Source: Calothrix sp. MO_167.B12 (GTDB lineage: Bacteria > Cyanobacteriota > Cyanobacteriia > Cyanobacteriales > Nostocaceae). Taken from it: a stretch of 64,000 bases of DNA. Under the pieces are notes generated by a model that searched no databases, was not told the DNA's origin, and saw only the letters and a list, made by a program, of their open reading frames with translations. The stretch is taken from positions 1 to 64,000 of the forward strand of contig JASJCJ010000005.1 of assembly GCA_030066045.1 (NCBI GenBank). The letters are read 5' to 3'. Both the position numbers and the translations under genes were made by a program. How positions within the stretch are numbered: position 1 is the first letter of the stretch; every line of letters starts with the position of its first letter. Below, one piece after another: positions 57,233 to 64,000 of this stretch.

Positions 57233-57784
57233 ATGAAAACCAAGCTCACAGTCAAGCTTCTACCACAAACTTCACAGACAACTGATTTAGGTTTTACCCT
57301 AATAGAAATTCTGGTTGTCATGATGATTGCTTCTCTGTTGTTTACAATTGCACTCCCTTCTTTTCTGGGAATAGCAAAAAAAAGTAAACAGTCTGAGGCA
57401 AAGCAAAATGTAAGTGCCATGAACCGTTCTCAACAAGCTTATTATTTGGAAAATGACAGCTTTGCTACTCAACTATCTGATTTAAGCGTTGGTATTTCAT
57501 CCCAAACACAAAACTATACATATACCATTTTCCCCAGTGGTGTTAATGCTGTGGTCAATGGGGGCGTATCTACAAAAGGAGCTCTCAAACACTATGGAGG
57601 AATAGTCTCTCACAGCCCAATGAATGGTAGCGGTGACTATACAACCATTTCTGTCTTATGTCAATCAAAATTTGATGGGGGGAATTCCACTATACCCACA
57701 CCTGTCACTATTCCTGCCACTTCTCAACCAGATTGTGGTTTCTTGAGTACTGCCACAGGTTCTTCCTACTTATCTGTAAATTGA
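57233..57784 (+). CDS. Type IV pilin-like protein (second paralogue)
   Basis: From the ATG at 57233 the protein has 183 residues. A short leader ends TTDLG and the mature end is FTLIEILVVMMIASLLFTIA with Glu at position 5. The SEAKQNVSAMNRSQQAYYLEN segment matches the pilin at 33216 (SEAKTYVGSMNRGQQAHYTEN), showing common descent. The C-terminal half diverges and has a Pro/Thr-rich loop (TIPTPVTIPATSQ) between two Cys (LCQSK, PDCGF), a candidate O-glycosylation stretch. An adjacent GTG at 57230 is a less likely start. Confidence 0.88.
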   Translation: MKTKLTVKLLPQTSQTTDLGFTLIEILVVMMIASLLFTIALPSFLGIAKKSKQSEAKQNVSAMNRSQQAYYLENDSFATQLSDLSVGISSQTQNYTYTIFPSGVNAVVNGGVSTKGALKHYGGIVSHSPMNGSGDYTTISVLCQSKFDGGNSTIPTPVTIPATSQPDCGFLSTATGSSYLSVN

Positions 57785-58261
57785 CACTCTCCGGACTAAA
57801 GACAGGTCGATTCTTAAGGCATCACTGCCTTAATATCCTGATATCTCAGGTTCCCAGGCTCAACACGTTTGCCACAAGGGCGTGCTGATATCTCCTCGGT
57901 GCTTCTTTCGGGGGTAAACTTTCCCCCATTCCGGGGGTAGGTTTTTAAATCTTGTACTGATTACTCAATGATAACATCTTTAATGACAAAATCACTCAAG
58001 CCTAAAGGCTTGATAGCAGCTTTCATCCCCGACGTAAACGACCCTCAAACTACAAATCCAAGAAGATTTGTAGTTTTCATTTCGGGGTTTTCAGCTAGCC
58101 GTCCTTATAATTCATCGAATTCCTAATATTAATAAAGAAAACCTCACCATAACAAAAGTGGACATCCCTCTCCTTAATAAGGAGAGGGAAAGATTTTTGC
58201 ATAGCAAAAAGCGAGGGTGAGGTAGAGTAAGAATTATTCGGTAATTTTTTCCGGGATAAAT
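57785..58261. ncRNA. Highly structured non-coding region; candidate IS200/IS605 end or structured RNA
   Basis: Serial stem-loops are visible: TTAAGGCA/TGCCTTAA (57814-57833), GGGGGTAAACTTTCCCCC with a following CCGGGGG (57909-57943), TCAAGCCT/AGGCTTGA (57996-58013), and CTACAAATC/GATTTGTAG (58050-58073) followed by TTTTCATTT. The last stem is nested in a CCCCGA/TCGGGG pair. The first and last could be terminators. The density of stems recalls transposon-end guide RNAs, but no tnpB coding sequence adjoins. A CCCTCTCCTTAATAAGGAGA palindrome (58165-58189) lies near the next gene. Confidence 0.3.
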
Positions 58262-59242
58262 ATGCAGACTAGCCAAAAACTCTCCCTACCAATCATGGGT
58301 TGTGGAACTTGGGCATGGGGGAACCGACTACTGTGGGGATACGATGAAAGCATGGATGACCAGTTACAAGGGGTGTTTAACCTCTGTGTTAGCAATGGTG
58401 TCACCCTATTTGATACGGGAGATTCCTACGGTACGGGTAAATTAAATGGGCGTAGCGAGCAACTTTTAGGACGCTTCACCAAAGCATATCAAGGCGTAAA
58501 CCAAGAAAATATTTGCATTGCTACCAAGCTAGCTGCTTATCCCTGGAGATTAACCCGCCAATCGATGGTGAATGCTTGCAAGTCCTCTGCCCAAAGACTG
58601 GGGAGAAATGTGGATTTGGTACAAATGCACTGGTCTACAGCTAATTATGCACCTTGGCAGGAAGGAGCATTATTAGATGGTTTAGCTGACCTTTATCAGC
58701 AAGGATTGGTCAAGGGTGTGGGATTATCTAACTATGGACCCAAAAGATTGCAATGGGTATATAGAAGATTTATGGAACGGGGTATTCCCATTACAACTCT
58801 CCAAGTCCAGTATTCATTGCTGTCTACCTATCCTGTGACAGAACTGGGTTTAAAAGAAGTATGCGATAATTTGGGGATCAAATTGATTGCCTACAGTCCC
58901 TTAGGATTGGGCATTTTAACAGGTAAATATTCAGATCAGAGTAAGTACCCTAAAGGTATTCGTAATTTCCTGTTTAAGCAATTAATACCCAAGGCACAAC
59001 CCCTTTTATCTTGTTTGCAAAATATAGCAGAATCTAGACATAAAACCATGTCCCAGGTAGCTATTAATTGGTGTATTTGCAAAGGTACTATTCCTATTCC
59101 TGGAGCCAAAAATATAGAACAGGCACAGCAGAATATTGGTGCATTGGGTTGGCAATTAGATAGTGGTGAAGTTGAGGAATTAGACAGAGTAGCGGCGAGT
59201 TTGGAGAAAAAAATGGTGCAGAATATCTTTCAGACGAAGTGA
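58262..59242 (+). CDS. Aldo/keto reductase
   Basis: The 326-aa TIM-barrel protein has the full AKR tetrad: D51 and Y56 in FDTGDSYGTG, K89 in ATKLAAYPW and H123 in VQMHWST. IPGAKNIEQAQQN near the C-terminus binds NADPH. It reduces aldehydes or ketones; the natural substrate is unknown. Plant and cyanobacterial relatives resemble pyridoxal reductase-type AKRs. It is monocistronic on the + strand. Confidence 0.92.
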   Translation: MQTSQKLSLPIMGCGTWAWGNRLLWGYDESMDDQLQGVFNLCVSNGVTLFDTGDSYGTGKLNGRSEQLLGRFTKAYQGVNQENICIATKLAAYPWRLTRQSMVNACKSSAQRLGRNVDLVQMHWSTANYAPWQEGALLDGLADLYQQGLVKGVGLSNYGPKRLQWVYRRFMERGIPITTLQVQYSLLSTYPVTELGLKEVCDNLGIKLIAYSPLGLGILTGKYSDQSKYPKGIRNFLFKQLIPKAQPLLSCLQNIAESRHKTMSQVAINWCICKGTIPIPGAKNIEQAQQNIGALGWQLDSGEVEELDRVAASLEKKMVQNIFQTK

Positions 59243-59679
59243 TAGGATTTTGGATTTTGGATTGTCAAAGGGCTAATGAATCAGAATGGTAGGTTGGGTT
59301 GAGCGATAGGGAAACCCAACACCCGAAGACATTGGTATTGTTGGGCTACTCTAACCTGATTTCGGTGTTAGGAGTTCAGTGTTAGGAGTTAAAATTAAGA
59401 GCTGTTGTGTCTACACTCTGTTCCACCCAACCTACATTAATTTTTATTTTTCCGAAGTGGCAAAAAGGGTTAAGCAAAGGAGTGAGGTTTTATATTTTAT
59501 TTTATCCAGTTACTTAATAACATTATCTTAACGAATTATTGGGGATAGATGATAAATAATTAACTTATAGACTTCAGACTAGATTTAAGGTAATTTACCA
59601 CTGTACATAGGCAAGAATAAATACCCAATAGGTATGCTCACCTGATATTTGACCAATTTGCATTTATCCAACCAGAAAA
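59243..59679. repeat. Intergenic region with a GGTTGGGTT palindrome copy
   Basis: The 437 bp hold a palindrome around GGTAGGTTGGGTTGAGCGAT (59288-59323) matching the family at 38875, plus AGGAGTT-type short repeats (59367-59390). Downstream is AT-rich leader DNA of the next gene. No ORF was seen. Confidence 0.6.
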
Positions 59680-60345
59680 ATGAATGACAGCAATATCAAC
59701 TCATCCAGATTCGATGAACATGCAGATAGAATGACTGCTTTAGAAAAAGAAGTTGCAGCTTTAACCCAAGAAAATCGAGAACTCAAGGATTTACTTCAGA
59801 AACTAGATACAGAAGAGATATATGCCCATCGTATTTATAAACAAGTTAAGGACAAATTCGATTCAGAAAACGATAATCAACAAAAATTTAATAATCCCCT
59901 ATTAACTGCTGTTATCTCCATCGTTATTGCTTTATCAGGTAATACCGCCTTTTTTGGCATATTACAAGCCTCCATCACAGAAGGTGTCAAAACTGTACAA
60001 AGAGAAGGTGATAGAAAAGTAAAAGCCGTAGAACAACAAGTTGAACAAGCTGCGGAAGATGCGGTTAAAATTGTCAAAAGAGAAGGTGAACAAGAAGTAG
60101 AAGCTGTAGAACAAAAAGTTAAAAAAGCTGCGACAGAAGCTGCGAATGCAACTACTGAAAAAATTGATGAAAAAATCAAAAAAAATGTCAGCCAAGCTGT
60201 AAAAAAAGAAGTGAAAGAAAAAGTCACAAATGAGATAAATACAGTAGTTGAAAGTGAACTTAATAAGACAATTACACCAGAAAAAGTCAAACAAATAGTA
60301 GAAGAAAAAGTTAAACAGGAGATGGGAGACACACAGACTCCTTAA
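59680..60345 (+). CDS. Coiled-coil membrane protein, function unknown
   Basis: The 221-aa protein has an N-terminal coiled coil (about 12-50; MTALEKEVAALTQENRELKD), a hydrophobic segment (about 72-98; LLTAVISIVIALSGNTAFFG) and a long Lys/Glu/Val-rich helix (about 105-215) with internal repeats (KTVQREGDRKVKAVEQ and KIVKREGEQEVEAVEQ). This suggests a membrane-anchored rod or filament-like protein. The antisense frames here are shadows of its biased codons. No family is recognised. Confidence 0.65.
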   Translation: MNDSNINSSRFDEHADRMTALEKEVAALTQENRELKDLLQKLDTEEIYAHRIYKQVKDKFDSENDNQQKFNNPLLTAVISIVIALSGNTAFFGILQASITEGVKTVQREGDRKVKAVEQQVEQAAEDAVKIVKREGEQEVEAVEQKVKKAATEAANATTEKIDEKIKKNVSQAVKKEVKEKVTNEINTVVESELNKTITPEKVKQIVEEKVKQEMGDTQTP

Positions 60346-60924
60346 ACAATAAGCTGTGGTGTATTTAATTGGTATGTCGGACGCGGGCTTCCCGGCCCGC
60401 ACTACAACAATTTGACGTTTTCAACTGATACAATTTAGCTGTACAGCAAGTGATCAGGACTATTTTATTGGCTATCAATTTTTTTGACAGTCTTGACATT
60501 TTTTTAAGGAGGGGTTAGATTCAGACTGTTGAGTCATAAATTATACATCTGTCAAGTTGTCAGTGTTATGATTATTTAAGAGATGGATATCTGAATGGCA
60601 TTCTGCGAGTAACTTGCAAGAGTTAACTAGCTGACATGAAATTATTTCTATTAGTTAAAACCGCATATAGAAAGTAATTTATGGCACAATTTAGCCCAGC
60701 TTACGTAGTGCTGAGGATTGCACCTGTCAATTCGGTAATGTTGCTAGTCTTTTGTCGGTTCTACTACCAGATTTCAGAATTCTTGATCTATACTCAAGCG
60801 GGGTTTAAAACCCCATCCCCTACGGGTTGTTTGTTTTGTGTTGGGGTTTAAATCCCCATTACAAAACGTAATTACGAATTACGAATTACGAATTGTTTAA
60901 TGGGTTTCCCTATCTGACGATGTC
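60346..60924. other. Intergenic region with REP-like palindrome and repeats
   Basis: A GCGGGC/GCCCGC palindrome (60383-60400) resembles the element at 15740. GGGGTTTAAAACCCC and GGGGTTTAAATCCCC palindromes occur at about 60799-60813 and 60843-60858, and ATTACGA repeats at 60870-60892. A 56-codon frame from the ATG at 60681 is weak and not called. Confidence 0.5.
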
Positions 60925-61071
60925 GTGTCTGCTCAATTAGGGAGTTTGGTTGAAAAATTAGTCAAACAAGTTGAACCTCGCCTGAATCAATCTGCTAAAT
61001 CTGAAACTGAGACCTCTCCTAAAGCACTGCCTGCTGAATTAGTCGAGGATGAGAATGAACTTTTGGTTTAG
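60925..61071 (+). CDS. Short ORF upstream of the Rep-like fragment, 48 aa
   Basis: A GTG at 60925 opens a 48-residue acidic, helical frame (VSAQLGSLVEKLVKQVEPRL, ending VEDENELLV) that stops three bases before the next ATG. It may be the C-terminal end of a broken gene, because the frame opens after a TAA at about 60898 with no ribosome site. The family is unknown. The close coupling suggests it belongs with the Rep-like fragment. Confidence 0.4.
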   Translation: MSAQLGSLVEKLVKQVEPRLNQSAKSETETSPKALPAELVEDENELLV

Positions 61072-61073
61072 AT

Positions 61074-61337
61074 ATGTTGACTCATGCTGAACAACTTGGG
61101 ATTGAGCCTTGCGACATTTCAGAGTATCCTATTTCCTCAGCCTTGGGCTCTGGGCATCCCCTATTATCAGATGCTAGTCCACGAGATAGACATTGGAACC
61201 GACTTCAGAAAAGAGCTGATCAGGTGGCTTTGATGTTTGATGGTTATACCGAGGAGCATCCGGACTTAGATTTAGAAAACTGGTCAAAAAGAATTCGCTA
61301 TTGTTGCCAGTTTATGAAATTTCGTCGAACAAATTAA
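61074..61337 (+). pseudogene. Truncated N-terminal fragment resembling cyanobacterial plasmid Rep protein
   Basis: The 87-aa frame contains SGHPLLSDASPRDRHWNRLQ, then KRADQVALMFDG and SKRIRYCCQFMKFRRTN. This resembles the N-terminal region of cyanobacterial rolling-circle 'protein rep' genes (LLSDxSPRDxxWDxHR ... RIxxC). The usual CRVRHCPVCQW and catalytic motifs that should follow are absent because the frame stops. It therefore looks like a remnant of an integrated plasmid. The similarity is recalled, not searched. Confidence 0.5.
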
Positions 61338-61358
61338 AAAAGTAAAATTTAAAATCTA

Positions 61359-63143
61359 ATGATTATGAATGGAAATACTGATAAGATTTTAGGCGATTGT
61401 AATATGGTATTAGCCATATCAGAAGATACGATTAATCATCAGTTTAAAAAACTTTATCACAAAAAAATAATAAAGGATAATTTTCAATTGCTTGTGAGAG
61501 TAAATAAGTCAGATGATAAGCCTCCTAAGCCTCCTACTTATACTATAAAAACCCAAGAAGGTTCTGATTTTCAACAAACATGGAATACGTGGGAAGAAGC
61601 ACAAAATCATATTGCAGAATTATTTAAACAGGGCCAATATGAAGAATTTGCTAAAGCTTTAGCTGAAGAAAAAAAATCAGGCAAGCTTTGGGATTATGGT
61701 TTGGATGCACAAATAGATCCTCCAACAATTACTATTTTAAAAGGAGAGCCAAAAAAATTACTTTTTAAAATCACATTCAAGAAAGGAACCTTATTGTACG
61801 CCTCGGATAGTATCCAACCGCTAGACAGCTATGATTTAGAAGGAAATGTTTACGCTTTTAATGTACCTGTTGGACGGCTTGAAATAAATAGTAAACAAGA
61901 AATTCTAACGCAAGAAGCAAAAGATCAAGCCGAGGAAGTTATACAGAACTTAGGTTTAGGGATATCCGACTTTACCATGGAGTCTTTGTTTTTAAACTTT
62001 GAAAATGCTAATATCTCAGATTTCGATAAAGATGAAAGTCATTTTAATCCTTCTATGACAACACACCTTCAAAATGTTGTTGAAGACTATTTTAAATTTT
62101 TAGGAAAAAACAAGAAAGACAATCCTTATATCCTTGGCTATGCAGTAAAAGTTAAGAAAAAAGATGCTCCCGAAGCATTGTTCCAGCCTACTTCTTTGAG
62201 GTTTTCAACTTCTCATAATGACAATCCAAAACTTCGAGCATTTAATTTTCTTATGATGAATGATGGAAAGGATTTTCCTGAATCTCAAGATGTCGGCATA
62301 TTGCCTAACAGTTTGCTGGAAAAAGCGGATATGAGTGTTCCTGCTTTGGATGGTATTTTTGCTATTGATTATAAATTATTCATTGATGTATTCATAGAAA
62401 AGTTTATAAAAGATATAGAAAAGACTATCACTGAGGGATTTGACACTTCATCTGGATTTATTGAAGACAATCAAAAATGGTACTTATCGGATACTAAATC
62501 TAAAACAAGTTCTGAGGGGCATCAACAAATAAATACTAAAATTTGTTCAAATATAACGCTTACAAATAATACTCCTGATTCTGATGGAATAAAATTAAAA
62601 TGTACTATTGAATATAGTTTGAATTCCAAAATCTCCAACAAGAACTTGCGGGGTTCGGAAGTTGTTGACTATCAATATTGGCTTTCTACAAATGGAAATT
62701 ATGCCGAAGGACCTGATGGAAAACTTGGCCATCCTGGAATCGTAGAAATTAACATTAAACCATGTACACAAGGGAAAATGCTAATAGATTTGAGTCCTCT
62801 TGAGATGCCTCAACTTGGTTACGACAGGGAATCGTATAAAAAACCGGATGATATATCAACTCAAGTAGTAAAAACTGTAGCAAAAAGTGCAGTGGGGAAT
62901 TTGTTTGTTGTTAAAGTCAAAAATATTACTCAAGACATGCATGAGCAAATTTACAAAATTCAATCGGTTGCAACTAATATTATAAACAATCTGCAGAATG
63001 ATATCAACAGTATAAATAACAACCAAATCATTTTGCCTCTAGGGCAACTCTATACCTTCAAAAACATCCAGCTTTATACTAACAATAACGTAGCGGATAA
63101 TCCAGTACTATTTCAAGTATCCTATGCCCCTGGAACAAAATAA
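61359..63143 (+). CDS. Candidate TULIP-family P47-like protein
   Basis: The 594-aa protein begins with CNMVLAISEDTINHQFKKLY, resembling the start of TULIP lipid-binding proteins of the Clostridium P47/OrfX group, which share an AIS..xN opening. It has no signal peptide. The middle is beta-rich (LLFKITFKKGTLLYASDS, VYAFNVPVGRLEI), as expected for tubular lipid-binding folds, and the C-terminus has a long amphipathic helix (QIYKIQSVATNIINNLQNDI). P47-like genes accompany botulinum and some insecticidal toxin clusters. In a cyanobacterium the role is unknown. It is co-directional with the truncated gene 24 bp downstream. Confidence 0.5.
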   Translation: MIMNGNTDKILGDCNMVLAISEDTINHQFKKLYHKKIIKDNFQLLVRVNKSDDKPPKPPTYTIKTQEGSDFQQTWNTWEEAQNHIAELFKQGQYEEFAKALAEEKKSGKLWDYGLDAQIDPPTITILKGEPKKLLFKITFKKGTLLYASDSIQPLDSYDLEGNVYAFNVPVGRLEINSKQEILTQEAKDQAEEVIQNLGLGISDFTMESLFLNFENANISDFDKDESHFNPSMTTHLQNVVEDYFKFLGKNKKDNPYILGYAVKVKKKDAPEALFQPTSLRFSTSHNDNPKLRAFNFLMMNDGKDFPESQDVGILPNSLLEKADMSVPALDGIFAIDYKLFIDVFIEKFIKDIEKTITEGFDTSSGFIEDNQKWYLSDTKSKTSSEGHQQINTKICSNITLTNNTPDSDGIKLKCTIEYSLNSKISNKNLRGSEVVDYQYWLSTNGNYAEGPDGKLGHPGIVEINIKPCTQGKMLIDLSPLEMPQLGYDRESYKKPDDISTQVVKTVAKSAVGNLFVVKVKNITQDMHEQIYKIQSVATNIINNLQNDINSINNNQIILPLGQLYTFKNIQLYTNNNVADNPVLFQVSYAPGTK

Positions 63144-63167
63144 TCAACAAAACTAATATTAAACACA

Positions 63168-64000
63168 ATGAATTTACAAAATTTAGCCCCCACTAAAGAA
63201 GAGGTTACCTATGCCTTTTCAAGCGAACTCATGGAAAACTACGTGGCAGCCTTGCCAGTGGATGCCAAGGTTCATCTTGAGGCAATAAATCAAAACAATA
63301 ACCCGGCAATTTTTTCTATAGGTAGTGATGATTCCCTTTACATTATCCTATCAGAAAATAACACCCCTAGCGGTTGGGTACAGTACAATCTTTCCAAGAA
63401 TTTAGGAAAAGTTACCGCCTTTGATGTTTACCAAGACAACTCAGGAAAATTCTGTATAGGAATAGGGATAATAGACGATAAAGGAAACCCTAAATTTTGC
63501 CGATCCCAATTAGCTTATCTCTCATCTATTGATTTCAAGAATATGCCTAGCGATTTTTGGAAATCGTATACAATACCCGACCCTAAGGCAACCGACCCTA
63601 AGGCAACCGACCCTAAGGCAATCATTAATCAAGTAGAGGTATTGGGAGATATTTCACTTATTGCTACGGAGAAGGCTGGTGAGGATGCAGCCTATTATAC
63701 GATTGATGCTAAAGGGACACAGGAATACCATCTCCCTGAAAATGCCACAGAAGTAATTGCTATAGAACTTGGCACAGTATACATGGATCAGGGCGTATTT
63801 TTACTTTATAAGGTAGGCAACGATCGAACCATGTTATTTCAAAGCTTTCCTGATCTTGATTATCACAAAACAAGTAAATACCGTTTTGAGCCACCCGGAA
63901 CAGTCAACGATTTTACTTTAGTACTTGACGATGAAGGAAATAATCAGCTAATTACCAGTACCACCAAAGGAATTTATCTTTTTGAAAGCCCTGATGATTC
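63168..64000 (+). CDS. Partial, possibly beta-propeller-type protein (runs off right edge)
   Basis: The frame is open from the ATG at 63168 to the window end (at least 277 residues). It has repeated four-strand-like units with alternating hydrophobic and polar strands (DDSLYIILSENN, GKFCIGIGIIDDKGNPKFC, QGVFLLYKVGNDRTMLFQS), suggestive of a beta-propeller or similar fold. A short tandem repeat encodes DPKATDPKATDPKA (about 63579-63620). It has no signal peptide. It follows the P47-like gene closely and is probably co-transcribed. The family is unrecognised. Confidence 0.6.
   Translation, partial: MNLQNLAPTKEEVTYAFSSELMENYVAALPVDAKVHLEAINQNNNPAIFSIGSDDSLYIILSENNTPSGWVQYNLSKNLGKVTAFDVYQDNSGKFCIGIGIIDDKGNPKFCRSQLAYLSSIDFKNMPSDFWKSYTIPDPKATDPKATDPKAIINQVEVLGDISLIATEKAGEDAAYYTIDAKGTQEYHLPENATEVIAIELGTVYMDQGVFLLYKVGNDRTMLFQSFPDLDYHKTSKYRFEPPGTVNDFTLVLDDEGNNQLITSTTKGIYLFESPDD

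Noticed and set aside
59877-60402. Long antisense frames opposite the coiled-coil gene
   Set aside because: Cys/Phe/Ser-rich low-complexity shadows of a Lys/Glu-rich gene; the sense frame has a sensible coiled-coil layout.

Overview
The window looks like chromosomal DNA of a filamentous, heterocyst-type cyanobacterium. The reasons are the frequent HIP1-like GCGATCGC octamers, abundant heptameric STRR repeats, several REP-like palindrome families, an NTRC-type thioredoxin reductase, a DUF3318 protein, a NatFGH-type amino-acid transporter and the gene families of the export and glycan loci. No rRNA, tRNA or CRISPR array was seen.

Layout. 1-4.05 kb: the 5' end of a tnpB-like gene leaving the left edge, a hibernation factor fused to a cold-shock domain, a tiny membrane protein, an unknown protein and a GT4 glycosyltransferase. 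4.4-19.7 kb: a peptide-export locus. It holds a cyclic-nucleotide-domain ABC exporter with a dead C39 domain plus its HlyD partner on the + strand. On the - strand it holds four double-glycine-leader precursor peptides (three are near-identical tandem copies), a protease-competent PCAT exporter, its HlyD partner, a degenerate kinase-like membrane protein, a response regulator and a CHASE2 histidine kinase. Together these look like a signal-controlled system for making and secreting small peptides, probably bacteriocin-like.

20-33 kb: mostly housekeeping and transport genes. These are a STAS-sugar transferase fusion, queE, DUF3318, a YbjN-like protein, natFGH, a DppC-like permease, a four-helix-bundle protein, NTRC and two Uma2 nucleases, separated by many STRR and REP repeats. 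Two of these genes appear to use STRR DNA as protein-coding sequence.

33-58 kb: a glycan island flanked by two type IV pilin-like genes. It opens with pilin, a GT41 (SPINDLY-like) transferase, a REP-associated transposase (RAYT) carrying REPs inside its own coding sequence, and a GT4. A run of 14 - strand genes follows, or 15 if the TPR-like gene at its upstream end belongs to it. The run includes pseB-pseC-pseF-pseG-pseI but no PseH-like acetyltransferase; instead it has two formyltransferases, a WbqC protein, a GSCFA-PhyH fusion, a second SpsF-like cytidylyltransferase, a Gfo/Idh-DegT pair and two GT-B-like proteins. The best reading is synthesis of a pseudaminic-acid-like sugar, possibly N-formylated, with pilin or surface polysaccharide as the possible acceptor.

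58-64 kb: an aldo/keto reductase, a coiled-coil membrane protein, what looks like a broken N-terminus of a plasmid Rep gene, and at the right edge a candidate TULIP/P47-like protein followed by a truncated, possibly beta-propeller-type gene.
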